From: Nostoc edaphicum CCNP1411
GTDB lineage: Bacteria > Cyanobacteriota > Cyanobacteriia > Cyanobacteriales > Nostocaceae
Assembly: GCF_014023275.1 (NCBI RefSeq)
Contig: NZ_CP054698.1
Span: forward strand, 7,091,001 to 7,155,000
Direction: 5' to 3'
DNA: 64,000 bases
The first letter of the stretch is position 1; every line of letters starts with the position of its first letter. The notes beneath the pieces were generated by a model that saw nothing but the letters and a program-made list of their open reading frames with translations, was not told where the DNA came from and made no database searches. Shown here piece after piece: positions 7,047-16,014 of this stretch. The position numbers were made by a program, and so were the translations under genes.

Positions 7047-8330
7047 TTATTGTTTACTAGCAGGGGTTTCTAGTACGTTGACATCAACTAGAGGTGTCAC
7101 ATTTAAGTCCTGTTTCAATAGATTGGTTTGAATTGATTGGGTGAGGCGATCGCGAATTTCTTCACTAGACGCTGTAACTCCCGGTTCACGCTGCACATAA
7201 ACAACAGATAGCAGGGTATCCTGTCCTTCAATATTGGATCGTGTAAAGCGGACATTCGACTCGACTAATTTTGCTAAACCAACTTGCTCTACAGTTTTCT
7301 GAACTTGGGCGTTAGCACGTTGGGCAAGGCTAGAGCGTTGTAAATTGGGAGAATGAGAGAACTGCCAAGTCAGCAAACCTGCCAATGCGATGACAGTAAT
7401 CGCTAAGGCAATACCGAATACCCGTTTTTTACCACGCTGATAGCGAGTTCCTTGAGCAGACAGCCCGAACACTCGGAACAACAGGGATGCTGAAAAGTTG
7501 ATGCCGCATAGTTGCAAAAACAGTAAGAACAGCCCCGAAATTGCCATGTCCCATCTGCCAATTGCACCAGCCATACCTATGATTCCCGCAGGTGGGGCTA
7601 AAGAAGCGGCAACTAACATTCCTGTTGCTGCCCCAGATACTAAACTACTCCGTTCTGACTGCACCAAGTTCAGCGCCCCTGCTGCTCCGGCTGCCAATGG
7701 TAAAATCACTGCTACTGCTGAAACCTGGCTGCTGTCTAACATTAAACTGGTGGGAATTTCTTGCCGTAATATCAGGCTAAGTAACCAAGTAGTGGCAATT
7801 GTGACTGTTAATGCAGAAAAATACCGTAGAATACTCCGTCCTAAGAGTTTGCGATCGCCCCATGCAGTAGCGATCGCTGTATTCATTGCCGGGCCTGCAA
7901 AGGGTGCTATCAGCATTGCCGCCACTAGCAAGTAAGCTGTATTAGTATACAAGCCAATCCAGACTACAAAGCCTGCCAGTGCTGCATAACCAAGAAAGCC
8001 TCGCCAAGAGCCAACACTTTGCAAACCAGAAAGAAAAATCTCAATCGGACTGCGTTCTTCCACATCTACAACTTGTTGCGGCGCTTCCGATGCAGGGGGT
8101 TGCAGAGTCATCACACCAGTTGGTATGAGCGTGATTTGTACTTTGGGCAAGTCTTGCAACTTGTCCAGAACTTTGCCAACTTCTCGATTAGAAACGTGAA
8201 CAATCACCACATCAATCGGTTCTTCAGCATTGCCTTCAAATCGAGCCAGATTTGTGCCGTTATGAGATTTGGCGATATCGATAACAGCTTTTCCATTTCC
8301 CCGTGGCACTTGAATAATGAGTTGACGCAT
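7047..8330 (-). CDS. DUF389 family membrane protein
   Basis: 427 residues. The N-terminal soluble region (about 1-105) starts MRQLIIQVPRGNG and has a ferredoxin-like alternation. A hydrophobic core with about six helices follows, with the family motif AAMLIAPFAGPAMNTAIA (about residue 140). A C-terminal soluble domain of about 110 residues ends the protein. The function is not established. It heads the minus-strand set of membrane genes (DUF389, channel-like, MscS, DUF2254, 91-residue protein), though the 82-base gap to the next gene contains repeat sequence, so a common transcript is uncertain. Confidence 0.88.
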   Translation of the reverse strand: MRQLIIQVPRGNGKAVIDIAKSHNGTNLARFEGNAEEPIDVVIVHVSNREVGKVLDKLQDLPKVQITLIPTGVMTLQPPASEAPQQVVDVEERSPIEIFLSGLQSVGSWRGFLGYAALAGFVVWIGLYTNTAYLLVAAMLIAPFAGPAMNTAIATAWGDRKLLGRSILRYFSALTVTIATTWLLSLILRQEIPTSLMLDSSQVSAVAVILPLAAGAAGALNLVQSERSSLVSGAATGMLVAASLAPPAGIIGMAGAIGRWDMAISGLFLLFLQLCGINFSASLLFRVFGLSAQGTRYQRGKKRVFGIALAITVIALAGLLTWQFSHSPNLQRSSLAQRANAQVQKTVEQVGLAKLVESNVRFTRSNIEGQDTLLSVVYVQREPGVTASSEEIRDRLTQSIQTNLLKQDLNVTPLVDVNVLETPASKQ

Positions 8331-8657
8331 TCTACCCTCCTACCGCTAACCATCTTGTTTTTTCAGACAAGAACTCTACTACCCAAAGAAAGATTTTTTG
8401 AAATATATATCTCATTCAATTAACACTTGATTTTTGTCCGTAAAATTGCTAGAACCTAGGAAAATCAAGGATAGGTCAGGCAAAAAAGCAGATTGTGCAG
8501 ATTATAAATAAACGTTTTATCACTTTATATTTTAGATTTAGATTAAATATTAATTCAACAGTAATGATTTTTTAGACATAAATATCCTTCTGGAGAAAGA
8601 AGGAGTAAAAACTTATATTTTTACAATTAAAAAGGTAAATTTAGGAGGAAAAAGAAG
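8331..8657. other. Intergenic region, divergent promoters
   Basis: AT-rich. The only clear signal is a strong Shine-Dalgarno sequence (GGAGGAAAAAG) directly before the ATG at 8658. Promoters for both divergent genes must lie here, but I cannot place them. Confidence 0.5.
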
Positions 8658-8876
8658 ATGGCTTTATATAAACTCGAAGACTTTGCTGGTAACTATAGCA
8701 ATCCAGATTTTGATAACTATGAAGTTAGGGATTTTGATGTCTATTCAAACATAGATGACGATAAAGTTGGGACTGTCAAACACATCTTGGTGGAGGCTTA
8801 CTGGATACAGCAAGCCTTGGCAACATACTCACCATCGCCTATGGTGGGGCGTAGCCCATCGCACTCCAACTATTAG
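8658..8876 (+). pseudogene. Truncated PRC-barrel-type stress protein
   Basis: A strong ribosome binding site is followed by MALYKLEDFAGNY and FDVYSNIDDDKVGTVKHILVE. This is the start of cyanobacterial PRC-barrel/DUF2382 proteins, which normally continue for 200 or more residues. Homology stops after about 45 residues; the rest (AYWIQQALATYSPSPMVGRS...) is repeat DNA shared with the end of the convergent HAD gene. The signals to make the short peptide are intact, so it may be expressed, but the barrel is incomplete. Confidence 0.6.
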
Positions 8877-9612
8877 GAAATGGCAAAATATTAAAATAAA
8901 TCAATCCTTCAAGAATACCCGCAGCACCAGGGTAGTGAGCTAGAAAGTTCCAAGGGTAACGTGTTTTATAATACCACCACAGAAGTTCCGTTTGGGCATT
9001 ACCAACGATAATCCCAGCTGATGGCTGTTGAAATAAGCTGATGTCATTTCCAGAACCTCCACAGATAACGGTTGCATCTGATTGCGCTTGCAGCAATTCT
9101 TGCAGATATGCAGTTGCTTTACCTTTGTTGCTGTTCTTGGGTATAATATCAACGTCCCGCCCATTGCTGAAAATTACCTCCACTTGCAATCCAGTAAAAG
9201 TTAACAAATCCTGCAAATCATGGATAACCTCAAGTGGCGCATCCATATCTAGGCAAAAGCTTAATTTATAGGGAGTTTGTTCGCTGTCAGGTTGAGGTAT
9301 CAGTGCTGGAAAGTAACTAGCAATTGTCCAAACTGCATCCCAATTCCAATCTCTTGAAATTTGATTTGCCCAATCTTTTTCTAAAAGCACGCCCTGTTGA
9401 TAAATTTCAGTGCCTGCACTAACGATTAAATAATCGGGTTTCAAAAGCCATGCTTTTGTTATCACCCGACGACTAGAAGCATAAGAGCGACCAGTAACAT
9501 AGACTAAGTAAATCTGATTGCGTATAGCTTCTAGCCTTTGGTTTAAAGCAGCAATAGCTCGATTGTTACCAACCAAGGTATTATCTAATTCAATCACCAA
9601 AAGCAGTTTCAT
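8839..9612 (-). CDS. Sucrose-phosphate phosphatase-like HAD protein with altered nucleophile
   Basis: 257 residues of the sucrose-6F-phosphate phosphohydrolase family. HAD motif I reads VIELDNTLVGNN, motif II VYVTGRSYASSRRV, and motif III CGGSGNDISLFQ. The normal motif I is DLDNT, where the first Asp forms the phospho-aspartate. Here it is Glu8 (codon GAA), while the acid/base Asp10 remains. The family removes phosphate from sucrose-6-phosphate, and the sucrose-phosphate-synthase-like gene lies just upstream on the same strand, so the pathway fits. Activity is doubtful without the Asp. The last about ten residues are encoded by a repeat overlapping the PRC-barrel remnant. Confidence 0.8.
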   Translation of the reverse strand: MKLLLVIELDNTLVGNNRAIAALNQRLEAIRNQIYLVYVTGRSYASSRRVITKAWLLKPDYLIVSAGTEIYQQGVLLEKDWANQISRDWNWDAVWTIASYFPALIPQPDSEQTPYKLSFCLDMDAPLEVIHDLQDLLTFTGLQVEVIFSNGRDVDIIPKNSNKGKATAYLQELLQAQSDATVICGGSGNDISLFQQPSAGIIVGNAQTELLWWYYKTRYPWNFLAHYPGAAGILEGLIYFNILPFPNSWSAMGYAPP

Positions 9613-9775
9613 ATTTGCTTGTTTCTACTAAAACAGTACAGTATTGATAAACCTCTTTCCTCTTGCTCTCGTTCGGCTCCTTTCGACTCTGCTCAAGGCA
9701 AGTCGCTCATGGCAAGCCTTCTCCCAGCAAGAACTGCGGTATTAATGATAAGTCTTTAACCGGCAACGATATCAT

Positions 9776-11242
9776 TTAACTGGTTGCCCACTGGACAATG
9801 CCATTAGAAAAAGAGTCAATCAATTTTTCTAAAGCTTTAATTTCATTTGATTTCAAAACTTTCGACTTCAATAAATTTTGGATTTGTCTTTCCAAATCTG
9901 GAGTTAACTTTTTAGTTTGAATAATTTCTTGAACAAATGTATCAAGTGTCAAAGATTGATAGAGTTCGTGAACTTGGGTGGCAACTCCCTGAGTGCTAAA
10001 ACGAGACTGAACCCAATTTTGTGCAGCATTGCCATAGCTTTGTTTTAGAGTTGGGTTTTGTAATAGACTATGAATCGCGATCGCCAATGCTTTAGAATCA
10101 CGAGGAGGAACTAAAAATCCGGTTTCACCATGCACTACCGTATGCTGCAATCCTCCCACATTACTAGCAATTACGGGTGTTCCGGCTGCCATTGCTTCAA
10201 TCGCCACTAAACCAAAAGGTTCGTAATAACTCGGTACAACGCATATATCCCCTGCGGCATAGTAAGCAGGTAACAGCGCTTGAGAAATTCGTCCAGTGAA
10301 AACTGTAACGGCTTCCAATCCCAGGTCGTTCACCAAAGTTTCAATGCGTTGTTGTTCTTTGAAGTCTGCTCCGTCTTCACGGCAACCACCAACTAGATAG
10401 AGTTGAAATGCTGAAGGCAACAAATTGGCGCAAGCTCTGACTAGGGTTTCAACTCCCTTGCGTGGGTCAAAACGTCCTACATACAAGATTATCTGAGAAT
10501 CTGGAGCAATTCCCAACTGTTGGCGAGCAACTTCTTTACTGACAGAACCAAAGTGTTCAGTATTAATTCCACAGGGAATAACTTTAATACGACCATGTTG
10601 CGAAATTAACTGACGTAAATCTTCTGCTTCTTGAGGGCTAGTGGATATTACATAATCTGCTTGTTCTAAAATTGCCCTCTCCACACAATTACGAATTGCA
10701 GCAATCTGCGGCGGATTCTCCACATTGCGGTATTTGACTGCACCTATAGAGTGATAGGTATGAACTTGAGGTAGTCCTAATCGAGATTTAAGTTCTAATC
10801 CTACCCAAGCAGAAAGCCAATAGTTAGTGTGAATCAAGGCATAGTTGCGCCCTGTTCGTTGTTGAAAATCCAGCCAAGCTTCTACAAATTCGGGTAGGTA
10901 TTCAAATAAATTATTTCTAGAAATGAATTCTGCTGGCCCAGCATTTAGACGAATAGTGCGACACCCTGGTGCTAATTCCACAATTTCTTCTTGATTGGGG
11001 TGTTCGCGTCGGGTAAACATATCAACCTGACAGCCGCGTTTTGCTAATGCTAACCCCAATTCTCGCACGTAGACATTTTGACCACCTGCCCCTTCTTTTC
11101 CAATTTCAGCTGTCGGGTCGCCATGAACTGAAATTAGCGCATACATAGGTTGAGAATTTGGGGGTTGAGAATTTGGCGTTTCTGGAGCAGAATTTTCTAA
11201 AGATTTAACTAAATTTAAAGTAGGAAGAGTATTCATAATCAA
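9776..11242 (-). CDS. Sucrose-phosphate synthase-type GT4 glycosyltransferase
   Basis: 488 residues, GT-B fold. The N-terminal domain begins YALISVHGDPTAEIGKEGAGGQNVYVRELG, the signature of cyanobacterial sucrose-phosphate and sucrose synthases. The C-terminal domain has YVGRFDPRKGVETL and the nucleotide-sugar site YEPFGLVAIEAMAAGTPVIAS (EX7E). The first 30 residues are low-complexity (Pro/Asn/Gln). The last about 55 residues form a helical tail not usual for the family. Expected reaction: NDP-glucose plus fructose-6-phosphate to sucrose-6-phosphate. The HAD phosphatase-like gene follows 163 bases downstream. A related GT4 specificity is possible. Confidence 0.78.
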   Translation of the reverse strand: MIMNTLPTLNLVKSLENSAPETPNSQPPNSQPMYALISVHGDPTAEIGKEGAGGQNVYVRELGLALAKRGCQVDMFTRREHPNQEEIVELAPGCRTIRLNAGPAEFISRNNLFEYLPEFVEAWLDFQQRTGRNYALIHTNYWLSAWVGLELKSRLGLPQVHTYHSIGAVKYRNVENPPQIAAIRNCVERAILEQADYVISTSPQEAEDLRQLISQHGRIKVIPCGINTEHFGSVSKEVARQQLGIAPDSQIILYVGRFDPRKGVETLVRACANLLPSAFQLYLVGGCREDGADFKEQQRIETLVNDLGLEAVTVFTGRISQALLPAYYAAGDICVVPSYYEPFGLVAIEAMAAGTPVIASNVGGLQHTVVHGETGFLVPPRDSKALAIAIHSLLQNPTLKQSYGNAAQNWVQSRFSTQGVATQVHELYQSLTLDTFVQEIIQTKKLTPDLERQIQNLLKSKVLKSNEIKALEKLIDSFSNGIVQWATS

Positions 11243-11308
11243 AATTAACTATGGTATCCGGTACAAAAATTCACAGCTAGGTAACTTGGAGAAAAATTAT
11301 TTATTAAG

Positions 11309-11530
11309 TTACTTATCATCAAAGGAAACGTGTAAAAACCTTCTAGGAAACATAACCGAATGGCTTCTACTTAATTCTTTATTATTTTGAGAGCATTCTG
11401 GAAGAGAATCAATTAATAACCGTATTGCTTCATGAATTGATATTTGATGATATCCTGCATACGCTCTAAGCTTGCGATACTCTTTATTGGTAATAACAAT
11501 ATTGGAAATATTTATTGAAAAATGGGGCAT
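11309..11530 (-). CDS. Small hypothetical protein
   Basis: 73 residues from an ATG with AAGGA about eight bases before it. The helical stretch NKEYRKLRAYAGYHQISIHEAIRLLIDSL looks like a ribbon-helix-helix or small regulatory fold, but no family is recognised. It stands alone, 66 bases downstream of the glycosyltransferase start on the same strand but not in a clear operon. Confidence 0.5.
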   Translation of the reverse strand: MPHFSINISNIVITNKEYRKLRAYAGYHQISIHEAIRLLIDSLPECSQNNKELSRSHSVMFPRRFLHVSFDDK

Positions 11531-11929
11531 AAAAATTTCCTTAAAACTGAAATAGACTTCCCAAAATGCTTTCGTTCCAAGATGTTACATTTTAGAAGTT
11601 GAAATATCGGTTAAATATCGGTGAGAAATCGGTTATTAAGAAAAAAAGGCTATCTAAATTAATTTCTATCTCATTTGAGAATATCAAATATCTAATAGTT
11701 AAAATTTAACTAATCGCGGTGTCGGAGCGAGTATCGGAGGGTTAATTATTTTTGTCTGCGATCGCTAGTTCAATTTTCATCAAGTCAAAGGCGGGTATCA
11801 TTTCAAGCTATGCGATCGCGCCTAGAGTTAAAAAAGTCTATTTAACAGGGGGAAGCTTTAGTTCTATACCTAATTTGCTTCCTATTTCTATAATATTTAA
11901 GTTAAATTTGGTCAATGTTGAAATAGGTT
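11531..11929. other. Intergenic region upstream of the 73-residue gene
   Basis: AT-rich with two HIP1-type GCGATCGC sites (about 11758 and 11812). I see no gene or RNA here. Confidence 0.4.
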
Positions 11930-12382
11930 CTATTTCATGGCTTTTTCGACTTCTTCGCAAATTTTCACCCAAGCTTGGTTACATTCTGCCTTACTTAGAC
12001 TGTCGAGGGGTTTATCTGGAGAGTGAGCAGCTTGGTATTCTTTGATGTCAGTTTTTCTATATGAGCTTGCACTAATTGGAATCCAGAAAATAGTTAATCC
12101 CTCTTGTTCGGCTGCGTTGAGTAAGGGGGGAAGCTCATGTTCGTCGATGAAATCAGAGGCTATAAAGTTAGGGCTGACTAGCAGGATAGCAACCTTAGCC
12201 GTGGCTAATGCTTTTTCAATCTCGGCTTTCCATTTTGCGCCAGGTTTGATTTTGGTGTCATCCCAAACGATAAAACTTTCTGCACGAATATAGGGTTTTA
12301 GTTGTTTTTGCAGTTCTGTTAACCATTCTGCATCTTGATGACTGTAGCTAACAAATATTTGGTTTCTGATGCTTTCTGACAT
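11930..12382 (-). CDS. TIR-domain protein
   Basis: 150 residues, a single TIR domain. [21 protein letters not shown] is box 1 with the first strand; [22 protein letters not shown] and [16 protein letters not shown] follow, and the Glu of the NADase pocket could be in DEHELPPLL. Bacterial TIR domains cleave or remodel NAD or act as signalling adaptors. It is directly downstream of the LRR-Roc-COR gene on the same strand, separated only by a 152-bp MITE, so the pair may once have been a tight operon. Its ATG overlaps the first base of that MITE. A role as effector of the Roco protein is inferred. Confidence 0.85.
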   Translation of the reverse strand: MSESIRNQIFVSYSHQDAEWLTELQKQLKPYIRAESFIVWDDTKIKPGAKWKAEIEKALATAKVAILLVSPNFIASDFIDEHELPPLLNAAEQEGLTIFWIPISASSYRKTDIKEYQAAHSPDKPLDSLSKAECNQAWVKICEEVEKAMK

Positions 12383-12533
12383 ATAGGACTAGTATTTGAT
12401 TTATGAAAAAATCTAAGTATATGTAGGGTGTGTTACGGCTTCCGTAACGCACCAAAATCTTCGGATGGTGCGTTAGCCTACGGCATAACACACCCTACTG
12501 AAATATTTTCAGAAATCAAATATGATTCCTATA
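12382..12533. mobile_element. 152-bp MITE between TIR and Roco genes
   Basis: The terminal inverted repeats of about 28 bp match at 24 positions: TATAGGACTAGTATTTGATT at the left, and TATAGGAATCATATTTGATT as reverse complement of the right end. The interior is a long imperfect palindrome (GTAGGGTGTGTTACGG ... CATAACACACCCTAC). The left end overlaps the TIR start codon and the right end supplies the last codons and stop of the Roco frame. A single related end recurs near 18205-18226. Confidence 0.75.
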
Positions 12534-15500
12534 ATTGGTTCCTTAATGGGGAATGATTCAATAATTTCTTTGTCTATTTGTTGTCTTTGTCGAGTTCTTA
12601 TATCTTCATACCCATCAAGTAGTTGACGGATATTGATGTTTATTTTGAGTTTACCAATTGGATATTCAAGAACGCCCATTGATTCGAGTCCGAGTAGTTC
12701 TTGGTAATCGAGGGGTGGATGATTGCGATGGCCGGGAACAGGAACCCATTCGGTGATTTCGAGATTGGGGAGGGTTTTGTGGATTTTTTGGAAGACATCG
12801 CGGAGGATGCCGAGAAATAAGCGGCGAGTTTCTTGGCGTTTGCTAATGGTGATGAAGATTTTTTTGTCTTCGGGATCGGCTTTAATGCGAGCGATGTTGT
12901 AGATTTCGTTGTTTTCTTGATATTGCAGCATTACGCCACTGCGCCAATAGATTTGGTTATGGATTTTTTCGTGGGTGTTGACGATGAAGCGGGAAATGAT
13001 GCTTTCGGGGAGAACTTTGTAATGGTATTGAAATTCCAGGGTTTCGCCTTGGAGTTCTGTTTCGTCTGGTTGGTCTTTAGGCAGAAGTCCCGCAATCAGA
13101 AATTGTGGTGGGTAACATTCTAGTGCAAAGCCAAGCTCGAATTCTTTCATCAGTTCAATCAGATAGCCATGACGCTGGGTGGGATAGCGTTCTGGGTCAA
13201 GGATACGGATGAGATCGGCGGGGGTGAAAATGCCTTTGGTTTGAGTTTTGAGGTTTTCATCGCTCAGGAGCGCGTAAATGCCTTCTGTAACCCAGTTGGG
13301 TTTGAGAACGTTGGTATCTCTAAGGATGGGATGTTCGCGGAAGTTGAGAACTAAGCCAAGTCGATGGAGGAGATCGATGAGTTGATCTTGGTTTTGTTCT
13401 TCGGGAATCTTATTTTCGTGGCAGATGCCGATGTAGCGGTTGTAGCTGATGAAGTCTTGGGGCATGGATTCGAGTTGTTGTTTAACTTCAAACCATGTCA
13501 GGGGTAGAAGGTCGTAAACTTCTTTGAGGTTGGCGATTTGCTGCAAAATGGCGGCGCGGAGTTCATCAATGCCGATATTGTTTTGGCATGAGGTTTCGAT
13601 AATGTCTTGGATGTTGGGATATTTTTCGCGTAATGCCTTGCGGTTGATGTCGAGGGGTTGTTCGTCTTTTTTGTTGCCAACGATAATTACGGGGGACTGT
13701 CCGCCGAAGCTTTCGATTAGTTTCAGCCAATATTCGATGCGGTTTTCTTCTTCGCTGGTGCGACAATTACAGACTAAGAGATAAAGGCTGCGCTTAGTCA
13801 GAAAAAACTGATGGGTAGCATGATAAATTTCCTGTCCGCCAAAGTCCCAAACATTGAGGCGGATGTCTTTGCTATTGACCTGCACGTTCCAAGTTTCTAC
13901 ATTAAGTCCGTCGGTTTGGGGTTGATTTTTGTCATATTTATTGCGGATTAGTCGCTCGATAAGGGATGTTTTGCCGACGCTACCTTGTCCGATGAGCAAG
14001 AGTTTGGCTTCCTTGAGTTGACGCACTTCACCGCTACGGAGTAATCGCAAGTAATTGAAAATGTCTTCAACTGAACCAACATTATCAAAAGATCCTAAAA
14101 TCTCTGGTGAAATAGGAAGCGGATTTCCCCGTAAATCTAGAGTTTCCAATTTCAGCAAACTTTCGATCGCCTCTGGAATCTGGGTTATTTGGTTGTCACT
14201 GAGGTCAAGCTGCGTCAGATTGGTTAAATTAGCGATCGCCTCTGGAATCTGGGTTATTTGGTTGTCACTGAGGTCAAGCTGCGTCAGATTGGTTAAATTA
14301 GCGATCGCCTCTGGAATCTGGGTTATTTGGTTGTCACTGAGGTCAAGCTGCGTCAGATTGGTTAAATTAGCGATCGCCTCTGGAATCTGGGTTATTTGGT
14401 TGTCACTGAGGTCAAGCTGCGTCAGATTGGTTAAATTAGCGATCACCTCTGGAATCTGGGTTATTTGGTTGGAACCGAGGTAAAGCTCCCTGAGATTGGT
14501 TAAATTAGCGATCGCCTCTGGAATCTGGGTTATTTGGTTGCCATCGAGGTGAAGCGTCCTCAGATTGATTAATTTAGCGATCGCCTCTGGAATCTGGGTT
14601 ATTTGGTTGGAAAAGAGGTAAAGCTCCCTGAGATTGGTTAAATTAGCGATCGCCTCTGGAATCTGGGTTATTTGGTTGGAACCGAGGTAAAGCTCCCTGA
14701 GATTGGTTAAATTAGCGATCGCCTCTGGAATCTGGGTTATTTTGTTGTTATGGAGGGAAAGCTCTATCAAATTGGTTAAATTAGCGATCACCTCTGGAAT
14801 CTCGGTTATTTTGTTGCCAGTGAGGTGAAGCTGCGTCAGATTGGTTAAATTAGCGATCGCCTCTGGAATCTGGGTTATTGGGTTGTCACTGAGGTCAAGC
14901 CTAGTCAGATTGGTTAAATTAGCGATCGCCTCTGGAATCTCGGTTATTTTGTTGCCAGTGAGGTCAAGCCTAGTCAGATTGGTTAATTTAGTGATCGCCT
15001 CTGGAATCTCGGTTATTTTGTTGTTACGAAGGTCAAGCCTAGTCAGATTGGTTAAATTAGCGATCGCCTCTGGAATCTCGGTTATTTTGTTGTAACTGAG
15101 GTCAAGGTTTGTCAGATTGGTTAAATTAGCGATCGCCTCTGGAATCTGAGTTATTTGGTTGGAAAGGAGGTTAAGCTGCGTCAGATTGCTTAAATTAGCG
15201 ATCGCATCAGGTATTTCAGTTAGCTCTACTCGAATTAAGATAAGTTCCTCTAAATGTAGTATTTGCGTTACCACATCGGGAATGGTCTCTAAAGGATTGC
15301 CACTAATATCTAACTTACGCAAATTAGGCAAACCCAATAGTTCGAGTGGAAGCGTTTTTAAATTGTTGCCTGAAACCTTTTCGAGATAGCGGCCTCCTAC
15401 TTCTTCATAACCTTCAACCTTCTTTCCCAAAATCAAAGACTCAAGCTGCTTCAACTTACCAATTTCCACAGGTAACTGGGTCAACTCCTGTCCCGACAAG

Positions 15501-15565
15501 TCTAACTCTTGCCAACCCTCAGTCACGGCGCGATCTATCAGTTGCAATAACTCATCCTGCGTCAT
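12509..15565 (-). CDS. LRR-Roc-COR (Roco) GTPase
   Basis: 1018 residues. A degenerate N-terminal LRR part (1-110) is followed by about sixteen very regular 23-residue repeats of the type LTNLTQLDLSDNQITQIPEA, to about residue 490. The Roc GTPase domain (about 518-680) shows P-loop GQGSVGKTS, switch WDFGGQE, specificity NKKD and G5 TSC. The COR domain and a C-terminal region fill the rest. Roco proteins are GTP-dependent dimerising switches, with the LRR as sensor. The TIR gene downstream is a plausible output partner. The final residues GIIFDF and the stop are encoded by the MITE end, so the native C-terminus may be lost. Confidence 0.93.
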   Translation of the reverse strand: MTQDELLQLIDRAVTEGWQELDLSGQELTQLPVEIGKLKQLESLILGKKVEGYEEVGGRYLEKVSGNNLKTLPLELLGLPNLRKLDISGNPLETIPDVVTQILHLEELILIRVELTEIPDAIANLSNLTQLNLLSNQITQIPEAIANLTNLTNLDLSYNKITEIPEAIANLTNLTRLDLRNNKITEIPEAITKLTNLTRLDLTGNKITEIPEAIANLTNLTRLDLSDNPITQIPEAIANLTNLTQLHLTGNKITEIPEVIANLTNLIELSLHNNKITQIPEAIANLTNLRELYLGSNQITQIPEAIANLTNLRELYLFSNQITQIPEAIAKLINLRTLHLDGNQITQIPEAIANLTNLRELYLGSNQITQIPEVIANLTNLTQLDLSDNQITQIPEAIANLTNLTQLDLSDNQITQIPEAIANLTNLTQLDLSDNQITQIPEAIANLTNLTQLDLSDNQITQIPEAIESLLKLETLDLRGNPLPISPEILGSFDNVGSVEDIFNYLRLLRSGEVRQLKEAKLLLIGQGSVGKTSLIERLIRNKYDKNQPQTDGLNVETWNVQVNSKDIRLNVWDFGGQEIYHATHQFFLTKRSLYLLVCNCRTSEEENRIEYWLKLIESFGGQSPVIIVGNKKDEQPLDINRKALREKYPNIQDIIETSCQNNIGIDELRAAILQQIANLKEVYDLLPLTWFEVKQQLESMPQDFISYNRYIGICHENKIPEEQNQDQLIDLLHRLGLVLNFREHPILRDTNVLKPNWVTEGIYALLSDENLKTQTKGIFTPADLIRILDPERYPTQRHGYLIELMKEFELGFALECYPPQFLIAGLLPKDQPDETELQGETLEFQYHYKVLPESIISRFIVNTHEKIHNQIYWRSGVMLQYQENNEIYNIARIKADPEDKKIFITISKRQETRRLFLGILRDVFQKIHKTLPNLEITEWVPVPGHRNHPPLDYQELLGLESMGVLEYPIGKLKININIRQLLDGYEDIRTRQRQQIDKEIIESFPIKEPIIGIIFDF
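14165..15200. repeat. Tandem 69-bp repeats encoding the LRR units
   Basis: About sixteen 69-bp units. The four between about 14170 and 14450 are almost identical at DNA level, each containing GCGATCGC (HIP1) or a one-base variant at the codons for EAIAN. Unit identity beyond protein need points to recent expansion or gene conversion. Confidence 0.85.
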
Positions 15566-16014
15566 AATTCCAAGGAGAAGGGTAAAAGGAAAGAAGATTG
15601 ATGAAGATTATCTTAACTGATTAGGGAAAAATGATGGAAAAAGGCGATCGCTGTTTGGAATATTCTGAATTTAGGCGATGCCTGCGGCGGGCTACGCCAA
15701 CGCGCCTTGAGATGATGGGAAAAGCGAATTACACAGGTTTAGCGATCGCGCCTTTAGATGTAGCGATCGCATATATCTAAATTTGGATTTTGGGCATCTC
15801 TATTATCAAAATAGAGATATCTAAAATATGGTAATTATGTATTTTTTAGTTTAGTTAGATAAAAATTAAAATTCTCCAAACCAATAATTAAATAGATTTG
15901 GAGAATAATAGTGTTCTAGTGTAAAAGAAGAGGTTAATTTCAGTAATGTAATTGTAGTCTAACAATCAGTTGTAAAGATAAGAGGTAAATATCGGGTAGA
16001 AGTCAGGTATTTTC
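15566..16014. other. Intergenic region with HIP1 sites
   Basis: Holds several GCGATCGC sites and a short palindromic repeat (GGCGATGCCTGCGGCGGGC at about 15672). No gene is seen. The Roco promoter must lie near 15600. Confidence 0.45.

Noticed and set aside
13498..13784. Several overlapping short frames in the Roc domain
   Set aside because: Shadows of the Roco coding frame.
14055..15567. Long plus-strand frames opposite the LRR gene
   Set aside because: They are mirror translations of the 69-bp repeats; no start signals or family features.
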